NCBI RefSeq assembly: GCF_900095865.1 | Contig: NZ_FMIZ01000007.1 | Coordinates: forward strand, 1,362,530-1,426,529 | DNA: 64,000 nt | From: Massilioclostridium coli | GTDB lineage: Bacteria > Bacillota > Clostridia > Oscillospirales > Ruminococcaceae | Direction: 5' to 3' | In this document: positions 8,002 to 18,111 of the stretch, in pieces | How the letters are laid out: each line of letters begins with the position of its first letter | Numbering within the stretch: position 1 is the first letter of the stretch | Made by a program: the position numbers and the translations under genes | The notes under the pieces: model-generated | Told to the model about the DNA's origin: nothing | The model's input: the letters and a program-made list of their open reading frames with translations, nothing else | Databases searched by the model: none

Positions 8002-8691
8002 CTATTCGATTTCTTCATCCTGTTCTTCTATATCCCAAAAGCTATATTCCTGCATAGAAGAAAAATCATCTTCTGAGGTAGAATAAGGAATTGGGTCATA
8101 TACCTCAAAAAACTGGTCCCTCATCCAAAGCTGGGTGTAAGTCATTACAGTATATCCTTTTCCGCTTTTCGTCTGCCACTCTAACTCTCCACGTTGTGGC
8201 AAACCATAGGCAGCTAATAGTGCTGCAATTACACCACCATGAGTAATTAATGCCGCACTAGTAATATCATTCTGCATCATATCCATAAAAATTTGATTGA
8301 TACCAAATTCCAGTCTTTTTTGGAACTGTTCTTTACTTTCCCCTTGAGGCGGGGCAGTATCCATATCTCCTTCCATCCATTCCTGAAAAGCGGCATCCTC
8401 TTTTAGTTGTTCCAAACTTTGGTTCTCAAATACACCAAAGTCATATTCTTTTAGTGCATCCACTTTTTGTATAAAAGTATCCGGATAAATAATATCCGCT
8501 GTTTCTACTGCACGTTTTAAAGGGCTACAATATACTTTTTGTACACGAGGATATTCACAGGTATCTACCAAGGTTTCAATCTCTTCCCTTCCCTGTTCAC
8601 AAAGGGGCAAATCTGTAGAACCAATATACTTTCCTTCTAAATTTCCCTGTGTAATTCCGTGGCGAATCATATAAAGCTTAAAGGTTTTCAT
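8002..8691 (-). CDS. histidine phosphatase family protein (phosphoglycerate mutase-like)
   Basis: The 229-residue protein has the family's N-terminal phosphohistidine motif YMIRHGITQGNLEGKYIGSTDLPLCEQGREE (His about residue 11), SPLKRAVETADII, a Glu segment EYDFGVFENQSLEQLK and the second catalytic His in ALITHGGVIAALLA. Members dephosphorylate sugar phosphates or intermediates such as alpha-ribazole phosphate; nothing here fixes the substrate. The acidic C-terminal tail after about residue 205 (EDDFSSMQEY...EEQDEEIE) is an unusual extension. TAGGAG precedes ATG 8691. It is probably cotranscribed with the membrane protein downstream. Confidence 0.85.
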   Translation of the reverse strand: MKTFKLYMIRHGITQGNLEGKYIGSTDLPLCEQGREEIETLVDTCEYPRVQKVYCSPLKRAVETADIIYPDTFIQKVDALKEYDFGVFENQSLEQLKEDAAFQEWMEGDMDTAPPQGESKEQFQKRLEFGINQIFMDMMQNDITSAALITHGGVIAALLAAYGLPQRGELEWQTKSGKGYTVMTYTQLWMRDQFFEVYDPIPYSTSEDDFSSMQEYSFWDIEEQDEEIE

Positions 8692-8830
8692 GTCAACTAA
8701 ATCTCCTATTCCACTAAATATTGTATATCTTGTTTCTTTTATCTACTATAGTTTAATGTCAATAGACAAAATGCCCAAAAACAGCACCGACATTTTTTCT
8801 AAAAAACTATGTTTTTTCTTCAAAAATTCC

Positions 8831-8859
8831 TTTACAAAAGGTAGCTGGTATACTATAAT
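8831..8859 (+). promoter_or_regulatory. promoter of the XRE regulator gene
   Basis: TTTACA at 8831-8836 and TATAAT at 8854-8859 have a 17-base spacer. The -10 lies 34 bases before the ATG of the regulator. Confidence 0.7.
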
Positions 8860-8893
8860 TTACTATACGTTATCAATTTTGGAGGATAAACTA

Positions 8894-9583
8894 ATGAATT
8901 CAGAATTTCCAAGAATTTTGACCTTACTTCGCAAAGAGAAAGGAATCAGCCAAAAACAGGCTGCACAAGAACTGGGAGTATCCCAGGCATTATTATCCCA
9001 CTATGAAAAAGGAATCCGTGAATGCGGTTTAGCCTTTGTTGTAAAAGCTGCTGATTTTTACCATGTGTCCTGCGATTTTTTATTGGGCAGGTCTCCTGAA
9101 CGGCAAGGTACCACTTTAACCATGGAAGAACTTCCAGATGCCGCTGAAAAAAAAGAACTTCCTAACCCCAAAACACTGGCCGCAGTATATAACAAAAAAT
9201 TACTGTTCAGTTCTATGAATATTCTATTCGATTTATTAGCAAAATCAGAAAATAAAACACTGATTAACGAAGCATCTTCTTTTATGACGCTAAGTGTATA
9301 CCGGCTGTTCCGTTTGATATTCCAGGCAAATAGAAATAATAATGAAGAAATGTTTATGCTTCCAAAAGAACTGGCAACAGCAAAGGCACAATCCGCCATG
9401 CTGCTAAATGAAGCAGTTATCTCCGCAATTACTACGGGTGCGCTTCCAAAAGAACTGGAACAAATCAGCAACAAAGACAAGCTTGCTATCTCGATGGAGG
9501 TTTTAGACCAGCGTTACCCTGCGGATAAATCGGCTCTGTTAAACCTCATAAAAAATTGCGAACACAAATTGTCAGAAGAATAA
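8894..9583 (+). CDS. XRE-family helix-turn-helix regulator
   Basis: The 229-residue protein starts with a Cro/CI-type helix-turn-helix domain (residues about 5-63: ILTLLRKEKGISQKQAAQELGVSQALLSHYEKG...DFLLGRS). A mainly helical C-terminal region (90-229) has no recognised ligand or enzyme motif and may be a dimerisation or sensor domain. The reading frame is open further upstream, but GGAGG eight bases before ATG 8894 and a promoter overlapping the longer version fix this start. It stands alone between the histidine phosphatase (divergent) and the P-type ATPase, and a terminator follows it. Its targets are unknown. Confidence 0.85.
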   Translation: MNSEFPRILTLLRKEKGISQKQAAQELGVSQALLSHYEKGIRECGLAFVVKAADFYHVSCDFLLGRSPERQGTTLTMEELPDAAEKKELPNPKTLAAVYNKKLLFSSMNILFDLLAKSENKTLINEASSFMTLSVYRLFRLIFQANRNNNEEMFMLPKELATAKAQSAMLLNEAVISAITTGALPKELEQISNKDKLAISMEVLDQRYPADKSALLNLIKNCEHKLSEE

Positions 9584-9651
9584 AATCTTGTATTATTGTA
9601 CCATTTCTTGTATCAGAAATAAAGGTGTAAATTGTTAAAAACAAAAGTTTA

Positions 9652-9682
9652 CCTTTGAGGATACTTCCTCAAGGGTTTTTTA
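9652..9682 (+). terminator. terminator after the XRE regulator
   Basis: CCTTTGAGGA and TCCTCAAGGG pair over ten bases with one G-T wobble and a TACT loop, followed by TTTTTT. Confidence 0.8.
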
Positions 9683-9768
9683 TTGCGATTTTTCCAATCA
9701 TAAAGCAGACATTTCATTCATACCTATAGCAGTAAGAAATGTTGTCCACCAAGGATGGAGGAATGAAT

Positions 9769-12477
9769 GTGAAATGGTTGGAATTTATGAACCGAGATTT
9801 ATCTGAGCCCACTCCAATAAGGCAGCAGCCATCTCTTGAAAAAAAGGGATTAACTTCTGCTCAGGCGGAACGGCTTCTAGCCTCTTATGGTGAAAACCGA
9901 TTAAAATCCGGAAAAAAAGTAAAGGCACTTCCCATTTTTGTATCCCAGTTCCGAGATGCTCTCGTGATGATTTTATTAATTTCTACTGCTGCTTCTATTT
10001 TTATGGGGGAGCTGGTGGAAGCAATCTCTATTGCGGTTATCGTTCTCGCCAATGCTATTATGGGATTTATCCAGGAATTTAAAACAGAAAAAACACTGGA
10101 AGCTTTAAAACAGATGTCTGCCCCTATGGCAAAAGTTTACCGAAATGGCGAGTTGGTGCGTCTAGAAACCGAAAAGCTGGTTCCCGGTGACGTCATTGAA
10201 ATTGAAGCTGGAGACCGCGTACCAGCTGACGCAATTTTATTGGAATCTGCTTCTCTACAAACAGATGAATCAGTGCTCACCGGGGAATCCGTCCCTGTCC
10301 ATAAACAGGAAAACTCTTCTGCCACCTTAGAAAACAAATTAAATCAACCCCACTTGGTTTATATGGGTACAACGGTAACAAAAGGCCATGGAAAAGCTCA
10401 GATTATTTCCACAGGAATGTCCACTCAAATGGGAAAAATCGCCCATATGCTTTCCGAAATCAAAGAGGACCCGACCCCGTTGCAAAACAAATTAAACGAA
10501 CTTGGAAAACTAATTGGGATTGGCTGCTTAGCTGTTTCGGCTATTGTAGCAGTGGCAGGATTGATTCGGGGTGAACCATTGATGCAGATGATTATTACCG
10601 GTGTTTCTCTGGCTGTTGCAGCAGTCCCAGAAGGATTACCCGCTATTGTCACAATCTCCTTAGCTTTAGCAGTAAAACGGATGATTCGCAGAAAAGCATT
10701 AATCCGAAAACTCCATGCAGTAGAAACACTGGGATGTACAGGAGTTATTTGTTCTGATAAAACAGGGACTTTAACCGAAAATAAGATGACAGTCCAACAA
10801 TTGATTACTTTTAACCAATCTGTAGAAATCTCCCATGACAACCAATTCATCGAACAAGGAGTTCCTATCAAACCAACTTCTAACCCCACTTATAAGAGAA
10901 TACTGGAAATCTGTGTCCTGTGTAACAATGCTCAGTTACAACATTCCCATCAAAAAGGGAAATCTGGATGGAAAGCAGTTGGAGAGCCCACAGAAACTGC
11001 TCTTTTATTGGCTGCCGCCAAAGCCGGTATCACTTCAGAAAGCTTGAAAACAGAGTATGTACGCATGGAGGAAATTCCATTTGATAGTACCAGAAAATGT
11101 ATGTCCGTCATTGTCAAAGACAAAGCAGGTCAGGAATGGATTTTCACCAAAGGAGCATATGATGTCATTCTAGAAAAATCAAGCCGGATTCAACAAGGAA
11201 ATACTGCCGCTATGATCACCCCTGCAGACAAGAAGAGACTGGAGCAGCAAAATAACAAGATGGCTGGCTCAGGGATGAGGGTACTAGGATTTGCCTATGC
11301 TCCTGTATCAGGAACACCACAGGAAAAAAATTTAATTTTCCTCGGATTATCTGGCATGATGGATCCTCCAAGAAAAGAAGCAAAACAAGCAGTAATTACT
11401 TGCCGAAAAGCAGGTGTCAAAACGGTTATGATTACAGGAGACCACAAACTGACTGCTTGTGCTATCGCAAAGCAAATTGGCATTTATCAAAAAGGTGACC
11501 TTTGCCTAACAGGACGGGAGCTGGAAAAGATGAGTGACCAAGATTTAGATCATGTAGTACAGAAAGTCACGGTATTTGCCCGTGTCAGCCCTAGTCATAA
11601 ATTAAAAATTGTCCGCTCCTTAAAGCGAAAAGGGAATGTAATTGCTATGACTGGAGATGGAGTAAATGACGCCCCTGCTATTAAAGAAGCCAACATTGGG
11701 GTTTCTATGGGGATCACTGGAAGTGATGTCACAAAACAAGCGGCGGATGTCATCCTATTAGATGATAATTTCTCCACTTTAGTTGCCGCAATTGAAGAAG
11801 GCCGCGTTATCTACCAAAATATACGGAAATTTATCCGTTACTTGCTCTCCTGCAATATTGGAGAAGTATTGACCATGTTCGCTGGAATGTTGATGGGGAT
11901 GCCTGTGCCTCTGCTACCCATGCAGATTTTATTGGTAAACTTGGTAACAGATGGACTACCTGCGATTTCCCTTGGATTGGACCCTGCTGAAAAAGATGTC
12001 ATGAAACAGCGTCCACGCCACCCAGAAGAAAGCATCTTTGCCCATGGATTAGTATACACGATTATTTTCCGTGGTGTGTTGATTGGATTAACAACGCTAA
12101 CTGTTTTTATTACGATGTTCCGTATGACCTTAAGTGTAGATGCTGCCAGGACAGGAGCGTTTTTTACCCTGGTGCTTACTCAATTAATCCATGTATTCGA
12201 ATGTAAAAGCGAAACAAAATCCATATTTTCCATTCCTCTATTTAACAATATGAAATTAGTTGGTTCCGTTCTAATTTCCGCCATCATTGTTTTGTTGGCA
12301 ATTTACCTACCACAATGTAATTTATTGTTCCGTACAGTACCATTAAGCGGCATACAGCTCCTTCTTTGTTTTGGCATTTCTATGGTCGTTCCTATCTGTA
12401 ACGCAATCTTTTTAGCAGTAAAAAAATCTTTCCATAAAAAAGATATGCTGATAGCTACACCAGAACAAGCTGAATAA
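9769..12477 (+). CDS. cation-transporting P-type ATPase (calcium-type, P2A)
   Basis: This membrane pump of about 902 residues uses an aspartyl-phosphate intermediate to export cations, probably Ca2+. Seen in order: an N-terminal cation-ATPase domain (LTSAQAERLLASYGENRL), the actuator motif LTGESVPV (about 170), the M4 ion-site motif AAVPEGLPAIV (about 284-294), the phosphorylation motif CSDKTGTLTENK (Asp about 330), KGAYDVIL, MITGDHKLTA, and the hinge MTGDGVNDAPAIKEA (about 627). The C-terminal membrane helices include VNLVTDGLPAISLGLDPAEKDVM, typical of SERCA/PMCA-like pumps. GTG 9769 is chosen because GGAGG (9757-9761) is seven bases before it and only one base before ATG 9763. Confidence 0.9.
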   Translation: MKWLEFMNRDLSEPTPIRQQPSLEKKGLTSAQAERLLASYGENRLKSGKKVKALPIFVSQFRDALVMILLISTAASIFMGELVEAISIAVIVLANAIMGFIQEFKTEKTLEALKQMSAPMAKVYRNGELVRLETEKLVPGDVIEIEAGDRVPADAILLESASLQTDESVLTGESVPVHKQENSSATLENKLNQPHLVYMGTTVTKGHGKAQIISTGMSTQMGKIAHMLSEIKEDPTPLQNKLNELGKLIGIGCLAVSAIVAVAGLIRGEPLMQMIITGVSLAVAAVPEGLPAIVTISLALAVKRMIRRKALIRKLHAVETLGCTGVICSDKTGTLTENKMTVQQLITFNQSVEISHDNQFIEQGVPIKPTSNPTYKRILEICVLCNNAQLQHSHQKGKSGWKAVGEPTETALLLAAAKAGITSESLKTEYVRMEEIPFDSTRKCMSVIVKDKAGQEWIFTKGAYDVILEKSSRIQQGNTAAMITPADKKRLEQQNNKMAGSGMRVLGFAYAPVSGTPQEKNLIFLGLSGMMDPPRKEAKQAVITCRKAGVKTVMITGDHKLTACAIAKQIGIYQKGDLCLTGRELEKMSDQDLDHVVQKVTVFARVSPSHKLKIVRSLKRKGNVIAMTGDGVNDAPAIKEANIGVSMGITGSDVTKQAADVILLDDNFSTLVAAIEEGRVIYQNIRKFIRYLLSCNIGEVLTMFAGMLMGMPVPLLPMQILLVNLVTDGLPAISLGLDPAEKDVMKQRPRHPEESIFAHGLVYTIIFRGVLIGLTTLTVFITMFRMTLSVDAARTGAFFTLVLTQLIHVFECKSETKSIFSIPLFNNMKLVGSVLISAIIVLLAIYLPQCNLLFRTVPLSGIQLLLCFGISMVVPICNAIFLAVKKSFHKKDMLIATPEQAE

Positions 12478-12957
12478 GTTTTAGTTTAAATCTTCTTTGA
12501 TTCAGAAACTCTCTCTTCTCAAAATATTAAAAATCAAAATGATCTGATTTCATTTAAAAACTTAAATAAATAGATGCATTAAAGATTTAGCCACTAGCAA
12601 TATTATCAGTATTCCATTTATTAAAACCACTTAGTGATTAAACTTGAAAAAATAATTATCAATTTCTTTTACTAGGCTCTTTTAGTATATTACAATTTTT
12701 CCATTCCAATTAGAAAAATAACCTTTCGCTACAACTTCTAATATTTTACTGAGTATTCCAAACGAAACAGAAATTATCCTACTTAATTTTAAAGGATTAA
12801 ACTATCTTTATTTTACCAAATTAGATATATCTTAATCCATCCTCATAGTGGTGATTTTTTGAGTTTTTACCTTTGTCTCACTTAATCATAAAACAGAAAA
12901 ATCCAACCAGAAATTTCTGGTTGGATTTTTCTCTTTTAATATTATTTCATACTAGAA
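12478..12957. other. intergenic region between convergent genes
   Basis: About 480 AT-rich bases separate the P-type ATPase and secA, which face each other. Only the terminator at 12897-12930 was recognised. No ORF with a ribosome-binding site and no repeat was found. Confidence 0.6.
12897..12930. terminator. bidirectional terminator (ATPase gene / secA)
   Basis: This is a perfect 34-base palindrome, AAAAATCCAACCAGAAA followed by its reverse complement, with T runs on either strand. It suits both convergent genes. Confidence 0.9.
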
Positions 12958-15714
12958 TTAATCTTCTGTATTTTCATCTCTGCCACAGCATTTTTTATAC
13001 TTTTTGCCGCTGCCACATGGACATGGATCATTCCGTCCTACTTTAGTTTTTCTAACAGGCTGATTGGAAACAGCACCTGTATCAGATCCGCCGGAAGTTC
13101 CTGTTGGTTTTGCAACTTGTTCCCTCTTTGGTTCTTCTTCGCTACGGATACGTACTGTTAAGAGCAGACGTACAGTATCTTCTTTGATAGAGGCAATCAT
13201 ATCATCAAACATGTTAAAGCCTTCAATACGATATTCAATTACTGGGTCCCTCTGAGCATATGCACGTAAGGTAATACCACGTTTTAATTCGTCCATTGCA
13301 TCAATGTGATCCATCCACTTGGAGTCAACCACTTTCAGCAGAACAACACGTTCCAGTTCGCGCATACGTTCTGGCATAACTTCCTGTTCTTTTGCTTCGT
13401 ATTTTGCCAAAGCTTTTTCTGTAATAATTTCTTTGATATGATCAATCGTTTCATCTTCCAATTCTTGTGGAGTGTAAACCAAATCATCTTCTTCCAAAAT
13501 ATAGTGGAGGAAGTAATTTTTCAGCCCTTCGATGTTCCAATCATCGTGTACCTCTGTTTCTACCACATAACGGTCCACCGTTTCACTTACCATATCCTTA
13601 ATCATATTTACGATATAATCACGGAGGTTTTCACCGTTTAATACTTTATTTCTCTGTGCGTAGATCAGTTCACGTTGGGAGTTCATAACATCATCGTACT
13701 GCAATACTGATTTACGGATGCTGAAGTTTCTGCCTTCTACTTTGCGTTGTGCAGACTCAATAGAATTGGTCAGCATTTTATTTTCAATTGGCTGGTCTTC
13801 TTCAATTTTCAGTGCATTCATCATTGCCTGAAGTTTTTCACCACCGAACAGACGCATCAAATCGTCTTCCAAAGACAGATAGAAACGGCTAGCACCAGGG
13901 TCACCTTGACGTCCAGAACGACCACGCAGCTGGTTATCAATACGTCTAGAATCATGACGTTCGGTACCAATGATGAATAAACCACCTGCTTCTTTTACCT
14001 CTTCCGCTTCACCAGCAATTTCATCTTTATGTTTTTTATTTAATTTTTGGAAAGTTTCCCTTGCTTCCAAAATTTCTTGATTGTCGGTTTCACCATAACT
14101 AGTTGCTTCTGCAATCAACTCTTCGGTATAGCCTTTTTTCCGCATTTCCGCTTTTGCCATAAATTCAGCGTTACCGCCAAGCATGATATCGGTACCACGG
14201 CCAGCCATATTGGTTGCGATGGTTACCGCACCTTTTTTACCAGCCTGTGCAACGATTTCCGCTTCTTTTTCATGGAATTTCGCGTTTAATACTTCGTGTT
14301 TAACCCCTCTGCGTTTCAGCATAGAGCTTAACAATTCAGATTTCTCGATGGTAACAGTACCAACCAGTACAGGTTGCCCTTTTTCATGGCATTCAATAAT
14401 TTGTTCAATTACTGCGTTAAATTTGCCCTGTTCTGTCTTATATACTACATCATTATAGTCTTTTCTTTGTACAGGATTGTTGGTTGGGATTTCCACAACG
14501 TCTAATTTGTAGATTTCACGGAATTCCCCTTCTTCTGTCATTGCGGTACCAGTCATACCGGACAGTTTTTTATACAAACGGAAGAAGTTCTGGAAGGTAA
14601 TAGTAGCCAGTGTTTTGGACTCCCTTGCTACTTTTACACCTTCTTTTGCCTCAATTGCCTGATGCAAGCCTTCGTTATAGCGGCGGCCAATCATCAAACG
14701 ACCAGTAAATTCATCAACGATAATTACTTCGCCGTCTTTTACAACATAATCGCTGTCCCTTCTCATGATACCATAAGCACGAATTGCCTGGTTAATGTGG
14801 TGCAGCAAAGTGCTGTTTTCAGCATCCATAATATTTTCCACATGGAAATATTCTTCTGCCTTTTTTACACCTTTCTGGGTCAAAGTAGCTGTTTTTGCTT
14901 TTTCATCCACAATGTAATCAGCATCTTCATCTACAGATTCCTGTTCTTCTTTATCGTCCAATTCCGCAACTTTATGTACAGTTAAGGTTTTTGCGAAACG
15001 GTCCGCCAGAGTATATAGTTCAGTAGATTTATCCCCTTGTCCGGAAATAATCAATGGTGTCCTCGCTTCATCAATTAAGATCGAGTCAACTTCATCGACA
15101 ACAGCATAGTAGAATTCCCGTTGTACTTTTTGTTCTTTATAAATACACATATTATCACGCAGGTAATCAAAGCCCAATTCATTATTGGTACCATATGTGA
15201 TATCACAGTTATATGCTTTACGGCGTGCATCATTGTCCAAATCATGCACAATCAAACCCACTGTTAAGCCCAAATAACGGTATACTTTACCCATCCATTC
15301 AGAGTCACGTTTTGCCAAGTAATCATTGACTGTAACAATATGTACCCCTTTTCCGGTCAAACCGTTCAAGTAAGCTGGCAAAGTAGCAACCAATGTTTTA
15401 CCTTCACCAGTTCTCATCTCCGCAATACGTCCCTGATGTAATACGATACCACCAATAATCTGAACTGGGAAATGCCGCATTCCCAATACACGATCGGAAG
15501 CTTCGCGACAAACTGCAAATGCTTCTGGCAAAATATCGTCTGTTGTTTCACCATCAGCCAAACGTTTTTTCAAAATGTTGGTCTGGTCTTTTAATTCAGA
15601 CTCGCTCATCTCTTTGTATTTTGGTTCCAAATCCAAAACCTTTTGCATTAGAGGTTTAATTCGTTTAACCTCTTTCTCACTGTAACTACCAAAAATTTTA
15701 TCCAGTAAACCCAT
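12958..15714 (-). CDS. secA: preprotein translocase ATPase SecA
   Basis: SecA is the ATP-driven motor that pushes unfolded preproteins through SecYEG. The 918-residue protein has the usual domains: Walker A in [17 protein letters not shown] (103-107), DEAD-like [21 protein letters not shown] (207-218), the preprotein cross-linking domain, a second motor domain with [17 protein letters not shown] and [12 protein letters not shown], and the C-terminal zinc motif [14 protein letters not shown] that binds lipids and chaperone. AAGGAG precedes ATG 15714. A consensus promoter and a short GC-rich hairpin region lie in the 5' UTR. It must export the five very large surface enzymes of this window. Confidence 0.98.
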   Translation of the reverse strand: MGLLDKIFGSYSEKEVKRIKPLMQKVLDLEPKYKEMSESELKDQTNILKKRLADGETTDDILPEAFAVCREASDRVLGMRHFPVQIIGGIVLHQGRIAEMRTGEGKTLVATLPAYLNGLTGKGVHIVTVNDYLAKRDSEWMGKVYRYLGLTVGLIVHDLDNDARRKAYNCDITYGTNNELGFDYLRDNMCIYKEQKVQREFYYAVVDEVDSILIDEARTPLIISGQGDKSTELYTLADRFAKTLTVHKVAELDDKEEQESVDEDADYIVDEKAKTATLTQKGVKKAEEYFHVENIMDAENSTLLHHINQAIRAYGIMRRDSDYVVKDGEVIIVDEFTGRLMIGRRYNEGLHQAIEAKEGVKVARESKTLATITFQNFFRLYKKLSGMTGTAMTEEGEFREIYKLDVVEIPTNNPVQRKDYNDVVYKTEQGKFNAVIEQIIECHEKGQPVLVGTVTIEKSELLSSMLKRRGVKHEVLNAKFHEKEAEIVAQAGKKGAVTIATNMAGRGTDIMLGGNAEFMAKAEMRKKGYTEELIAEATSYGETDNQEILEARETFQKLNKKHKDEIAGEAEEVKEAGGLFIIGTERHDSRRIDNQLRGRSGRQGDPGASRFYLSLEDDLMRLFGGEKLQAMMNALKIEEDQPIENKMLTNSIESAQRKVEGRNFSIRKSVLQYDDVMNSQRELIYAQRNKVLNGENLRDYIVNMIKDMVSETVDRYVVETEVHDDWNIEGLKNYFLHYILEEDDLVYTPQELEDETIDHIKEIITEKALAKYEAKEQEVMPERMRELERVVLLKVVDSKWMDHIDAMDELKRGITLRAYAQRDPVIEYRIEGFNMFDDMIASIKEDTVRLLLTVRIRSEEEPKREQVAKPTGTSGGSDTGAVSNQPVRKTKVGRNDPCPCGSGKKYKKCCGRDENTED

Positions 15715-15745
15715 GGTACTAGCTCCTTATTTTTTCGTAAATTTA

Positions 15746-15776
15746 GCGCCACCTAAGCTGGCCGCCTGGGAGGCGG
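15746..15776 (-). promoter_or_regulatory. GC-rich hairpins in the secA 5' UTR
   Basis: Within AT-rich DNA, a 31-base GC-rich patch can fold on the minus strand as CCGCC-TCCCA-GGCGG followed by GCCA-GCTTAGG-TGGC, sharing one base. It lies between the predicted transcription start (about 15797) and the secA ribosome-binding site. It is not a terminator, because no T run follows directly. A role in translation or mRNA stability is inferred. Confidence 0.45.
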
Positions 15777-15803
15777 TATCTTACAAAACGCAATATACTA
15801 TTT

Positions 15804-15832
15804 ATTATATATACTAACCAATACATAATCAA
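15804..15832 (-). promoter_or_regulatory. secA promoter
   Basis: On the minus strand, TTGATT and TATAAT are separated by 17 bases. The start site would be near 15797, giving an 83-base leader before secA. Confidence 0.75.
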
Positions 15833-16105
15833 GTGTTTTTTATGAATAGTTTGATTCTGCTTGTTAATTATGCCCAATAGATACCGTTGAAACTTAGGCA
15901 ACATAGGCAAATTTTTCAGAAATCCAGTGATACTTCCCCACATAATAAAAGAAATTTTGCAGTTTTTACCTTTTCGCATTTGCCTTTATCCTTTTTTTAC
16001 GGAAAAACAATGTATCTTAATCCCCTTTTTATTCTGTGTGTGTTAAGGTAATAAGCAGAACAAAATCCTAAATTTAGGTTAATTCAGAAAGAAGGATTCA
16101 TTTTT

Positions 16106-17071
16106 ATGTCAAAAAAGACTATTTTTAAGGGCTCTGGTGTTGCATTAATTACTCCAATGAACCCAGATGGAACTGTGAATTATGAGACATTAGACGAATT
16201 ATTAGAATTCCAAATAGAAAATAAAACAGATGCTATTGTAATTACTGGCACGACAGGAGAAGCATCAACTCTTTCCGATAAAGAACACATAGATGTAATC
16301 GAACACACTGTACAAAAGGTAAATCACCGCATTCCAGTCATTGCAGGGACTGGAAGCAATAATACAGCCCACGCAATTGAACTTTCCAAACAGGCAGAAC
16401 AGGTTGGTGCTGACGCTGTATTACTGGTTACTCCTTATTACAACAAAGCTTCCCAAGAAGGGTTATATCTTCATTTTAAAGCCTGTGCAGAAGCAATTTC
16501 CATTCCAGTTATCCTGTATAATGTACCAAGTAGAACTGGCGTAAATATCATGCCTCTTACTTATCTGCGTTTAAGCAAAATCCCTAATATTGTAGCAGTA
16601 AAAGAAGCCAGCGGAAACTTTTCTCAAATTGCAAAAACAGTTTCCCTTTGTGGTGACCAATTAGATGTCTATTCTGGAAATGACGACCAGATTACATCAG
16701 CCTTAGCCCTAGGTGCAAAAGGTGTTATTTCGGTATTGGCAAATGTAGTACCAGAGGATACCCATCAAATCTGCCAAAGTTATTTTAATGGAGATACCGT
16801 AGAAAGCGATACCCTACAGCTCTATTATTTAGAGTTAATTGAAAATTTATTTTCTGATGTCAATCCAATCCCTGTAAAACAGGCAATGAACTTTATGGGA
16901 TATAACGCCGGAAAATGTCGTTTACCATTGTGTGATATGGATGATGTATCCAAAGAAAAATTACTTGCTTGTATGCAACGGTATGAGCTTGTAGAACCAA
17001 AACGTAAAGTTGGTTCTGTTACGGTACGGCGACCACAATTCTCTATGATGCGCCGTATGATTGAACATTAA
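16106..17071 (+). CDS. dapA: 4-hydroxy-tetrahydrodipicolinate synthase
   Basis: DapA condenses pyruvate with aspartate semialdehyde, the first committed step towards lysine and diaminopimelate. The 321-residue TIM-barrel protein has ALITPM near the start, the pyruvate-binding loop TGTTGEAS (47-54), Tyr138 in YNVPSRTG and the Schiff-base Lys166 in AVKEASGN. Residues from about 300 (GSVTVRRPQFSMMRRMIEH) form a basic tail longer than in typical 290-residue DapA proteins; its role is unknown. A terminator follows. No lysine riboswitch was recognised upstream. Other members of the aldolase family (N-acetylneuraminate lyase, KDG aldolase) are possible but fit less well. Confidence 0.88.
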   Translation: MSKKTIFKGSGVALITPMNPDGTVNYETLDELLEFQIENKTDAIVITGTTGEASTLSDKEHIDVIEHTVQKVNHRIPVIAGTGSNNTAHAIELSKQAEQVGADAVLLVTPYYNKASQEGLYLHFKACAEAISIPVILYNVPSRTGVNIMPLTYLRLSKIPNIVAVKEASGNFSQIAKTVSLCGDQLDVYSGNDDQITSALALGAKGVISVLANVVPEDTHQICQSYFNGDTVESDTLQLYYLELIENLFSDVNPIPVKQAMNFMGYNAGKCRLPLCDMDDVSKEKLLACMQRYELVEPKRKVGSVTVRRPQFSMMRRMIEH

Positions 17072-17118
17072 ATTTGCTAGTTCCCATGTAAATCAATAGA
17101 ATCCCTATATCCTATGTT

Positions 17119-17150
17119 AAAACAGCCTATCTAAAAAGATAGGCTGTTTT
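17119..17150 (+). terminator. terminator after dapA
   Basis: AAAACAGCCTATCT and AGATAGGCTGTTTT form a 14-bp stem with an AAAA loop, about 48 bases after the dapA stop. Confidence 0.88.
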
Positions 17151-17264
17151 ACTATTTATATTTTTTATCTAGCAGTTTTTTCTCAACTAATTAAACACTT
17201 AGCAATATTTCAATCATAAATAATGTAACAAAAAATCGTTTTGTAACTCAAGCCTCTACTACAT

Positions 17265-17299
17265 AAAAAAGCCTTCTTTTTCAGTAAGAAGGCTTTTTT
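17265..17299 (-). terminator. terminator of the amino-acid ABC transporter operon
   Basis: AAAAAAGCCTTCTT and AAGAAGGCTTTTTT form a strong stem with A/T runs on both sides. It lies directly after the minus-strand ATPase gene and may also back up the dapA terminator. Confidence 0.85.
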
Positions 17300-17303
17300 C
17301 TAT

Positions 17304-18050
17304 TTAATGAATTACTTTATTAAAGAAATCTTTTGCTCTTTGGGTTTTTGGTGCATTGAATACTTCTTCTGGAGTCCCATCTTCCAAAAAGACCCCTTGA
17401 TCCATAAATACAACACGATTTGCAACTTCACGGGCAAATCCCATTTCATGTGTAACAACAATCATTGTCATTTTTTCTTCCGCCAATGTGCGGATAGTGG
17501 ACAATACTTCCCCTGTCAACTCAGGGTCCAAAGCAGAGGTTGGTTCATCAAAGAGCAAAATTTCAGGATGCATCATCAACGCCCTAGCTATTGCAACACG
17601 TTGTTTCTGCCCACCACTTAAATTTGCCGGATAAACATCCGCTTTTTCTAACAATCCTACTTTTTCTAAATAATAATTGCTGTCTGCACGGAGTTTTTCT
17701 TTTACTGTTTTCTGGACTGTTTTAGGTGGAAGTTCCAAATTCTTGCGCACTGTCAAGTGAGGAAATAGGTTAAAGTGTTGAAATACCATCCCCATTTTTA
17801 AAGTAGCCTTTTTCATCTCGGAACCAGAAACATATTTTCCATCTTTTACAAGATAATTATCATCAATTTTGATAGAACCACCATTTACCTTTTCGAGATT
17901 AATCAAACTGCGCAGCATGGTACTCTTTCCGGAACCAGAAGGGCCAATAACCGCAATTACATCCCCTTGCTCTACTTCAAATGATATATCTTTTAACACT
18001 TCTAATTTTCCATAGGATTTTTTTAAGTGTTCTACTTGGATTAATGCCAT
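17304..18050 (-). CDS. amino-acid ABC transporter, ATP-binding protein (GlnQ-like)
   Basis: This is the cytoplasmic ATPase of a polar amino-acid importer (248 residues). Visible motifs are Walker [10 protein letters not shown] (about 36-44), the Q-loop [14 protein letters not shown], the signature [15 protein letters not shown], Walker [15 protein letters not shown] and the switch His in [24 protein letters not shown], all typical of the PAAT family (GlnQ/HisP/ArtP). The start is set at the ATG nine bases after GGAG (protein start MALIQVEH), not at earlier in-frame ATGs. The permease gene lies 61 bases upstream. No substrate-binding protein gene is adjacent, so the substrate cannot be named. 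Confidence 0.93.
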   Translation of the reverse strand: MALIQVEHLKKSYGKLEVLKDISFEVEQGDVIAVIGPSGSGKSTMLRSLINLEKVNGGSIKIDDNYLVKDGKYVSGSEMKKATLKMGMVFQHFNLFPHLTVRKNLELPPKTVQKTVKEKLRADSNYYLEKVGLLEKADVYPANLSGGQKQRVAIARALMMHPEILLFDEPTSALDPELTGEVLSTIRTLAEEKMTMIVVTHEMGFAREVANRVVFMDQGVFLEDGTPEEVFNAPKTQRAKDFFNKVIH

Positions 18051-18111
18051 AATCATAAACTCCATTCTACCATTTTAAAACGGTAATACTTGTGTGGTAT
18101 GGTTTTCAATC

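Noticed and set aside
15743-15979. 78-codon minus-strand ORF upstream of secA
   Set aside because: It covers the secA promoter and the GC-rich hairpins, has no ribosome-binding site and its translation resembles no protein family.
15980-16105. Lysine riboswitch upstream of dapA
   Set aside because: The region is too short and lacks the conserved helices and motifs of the lysine riboswitch.
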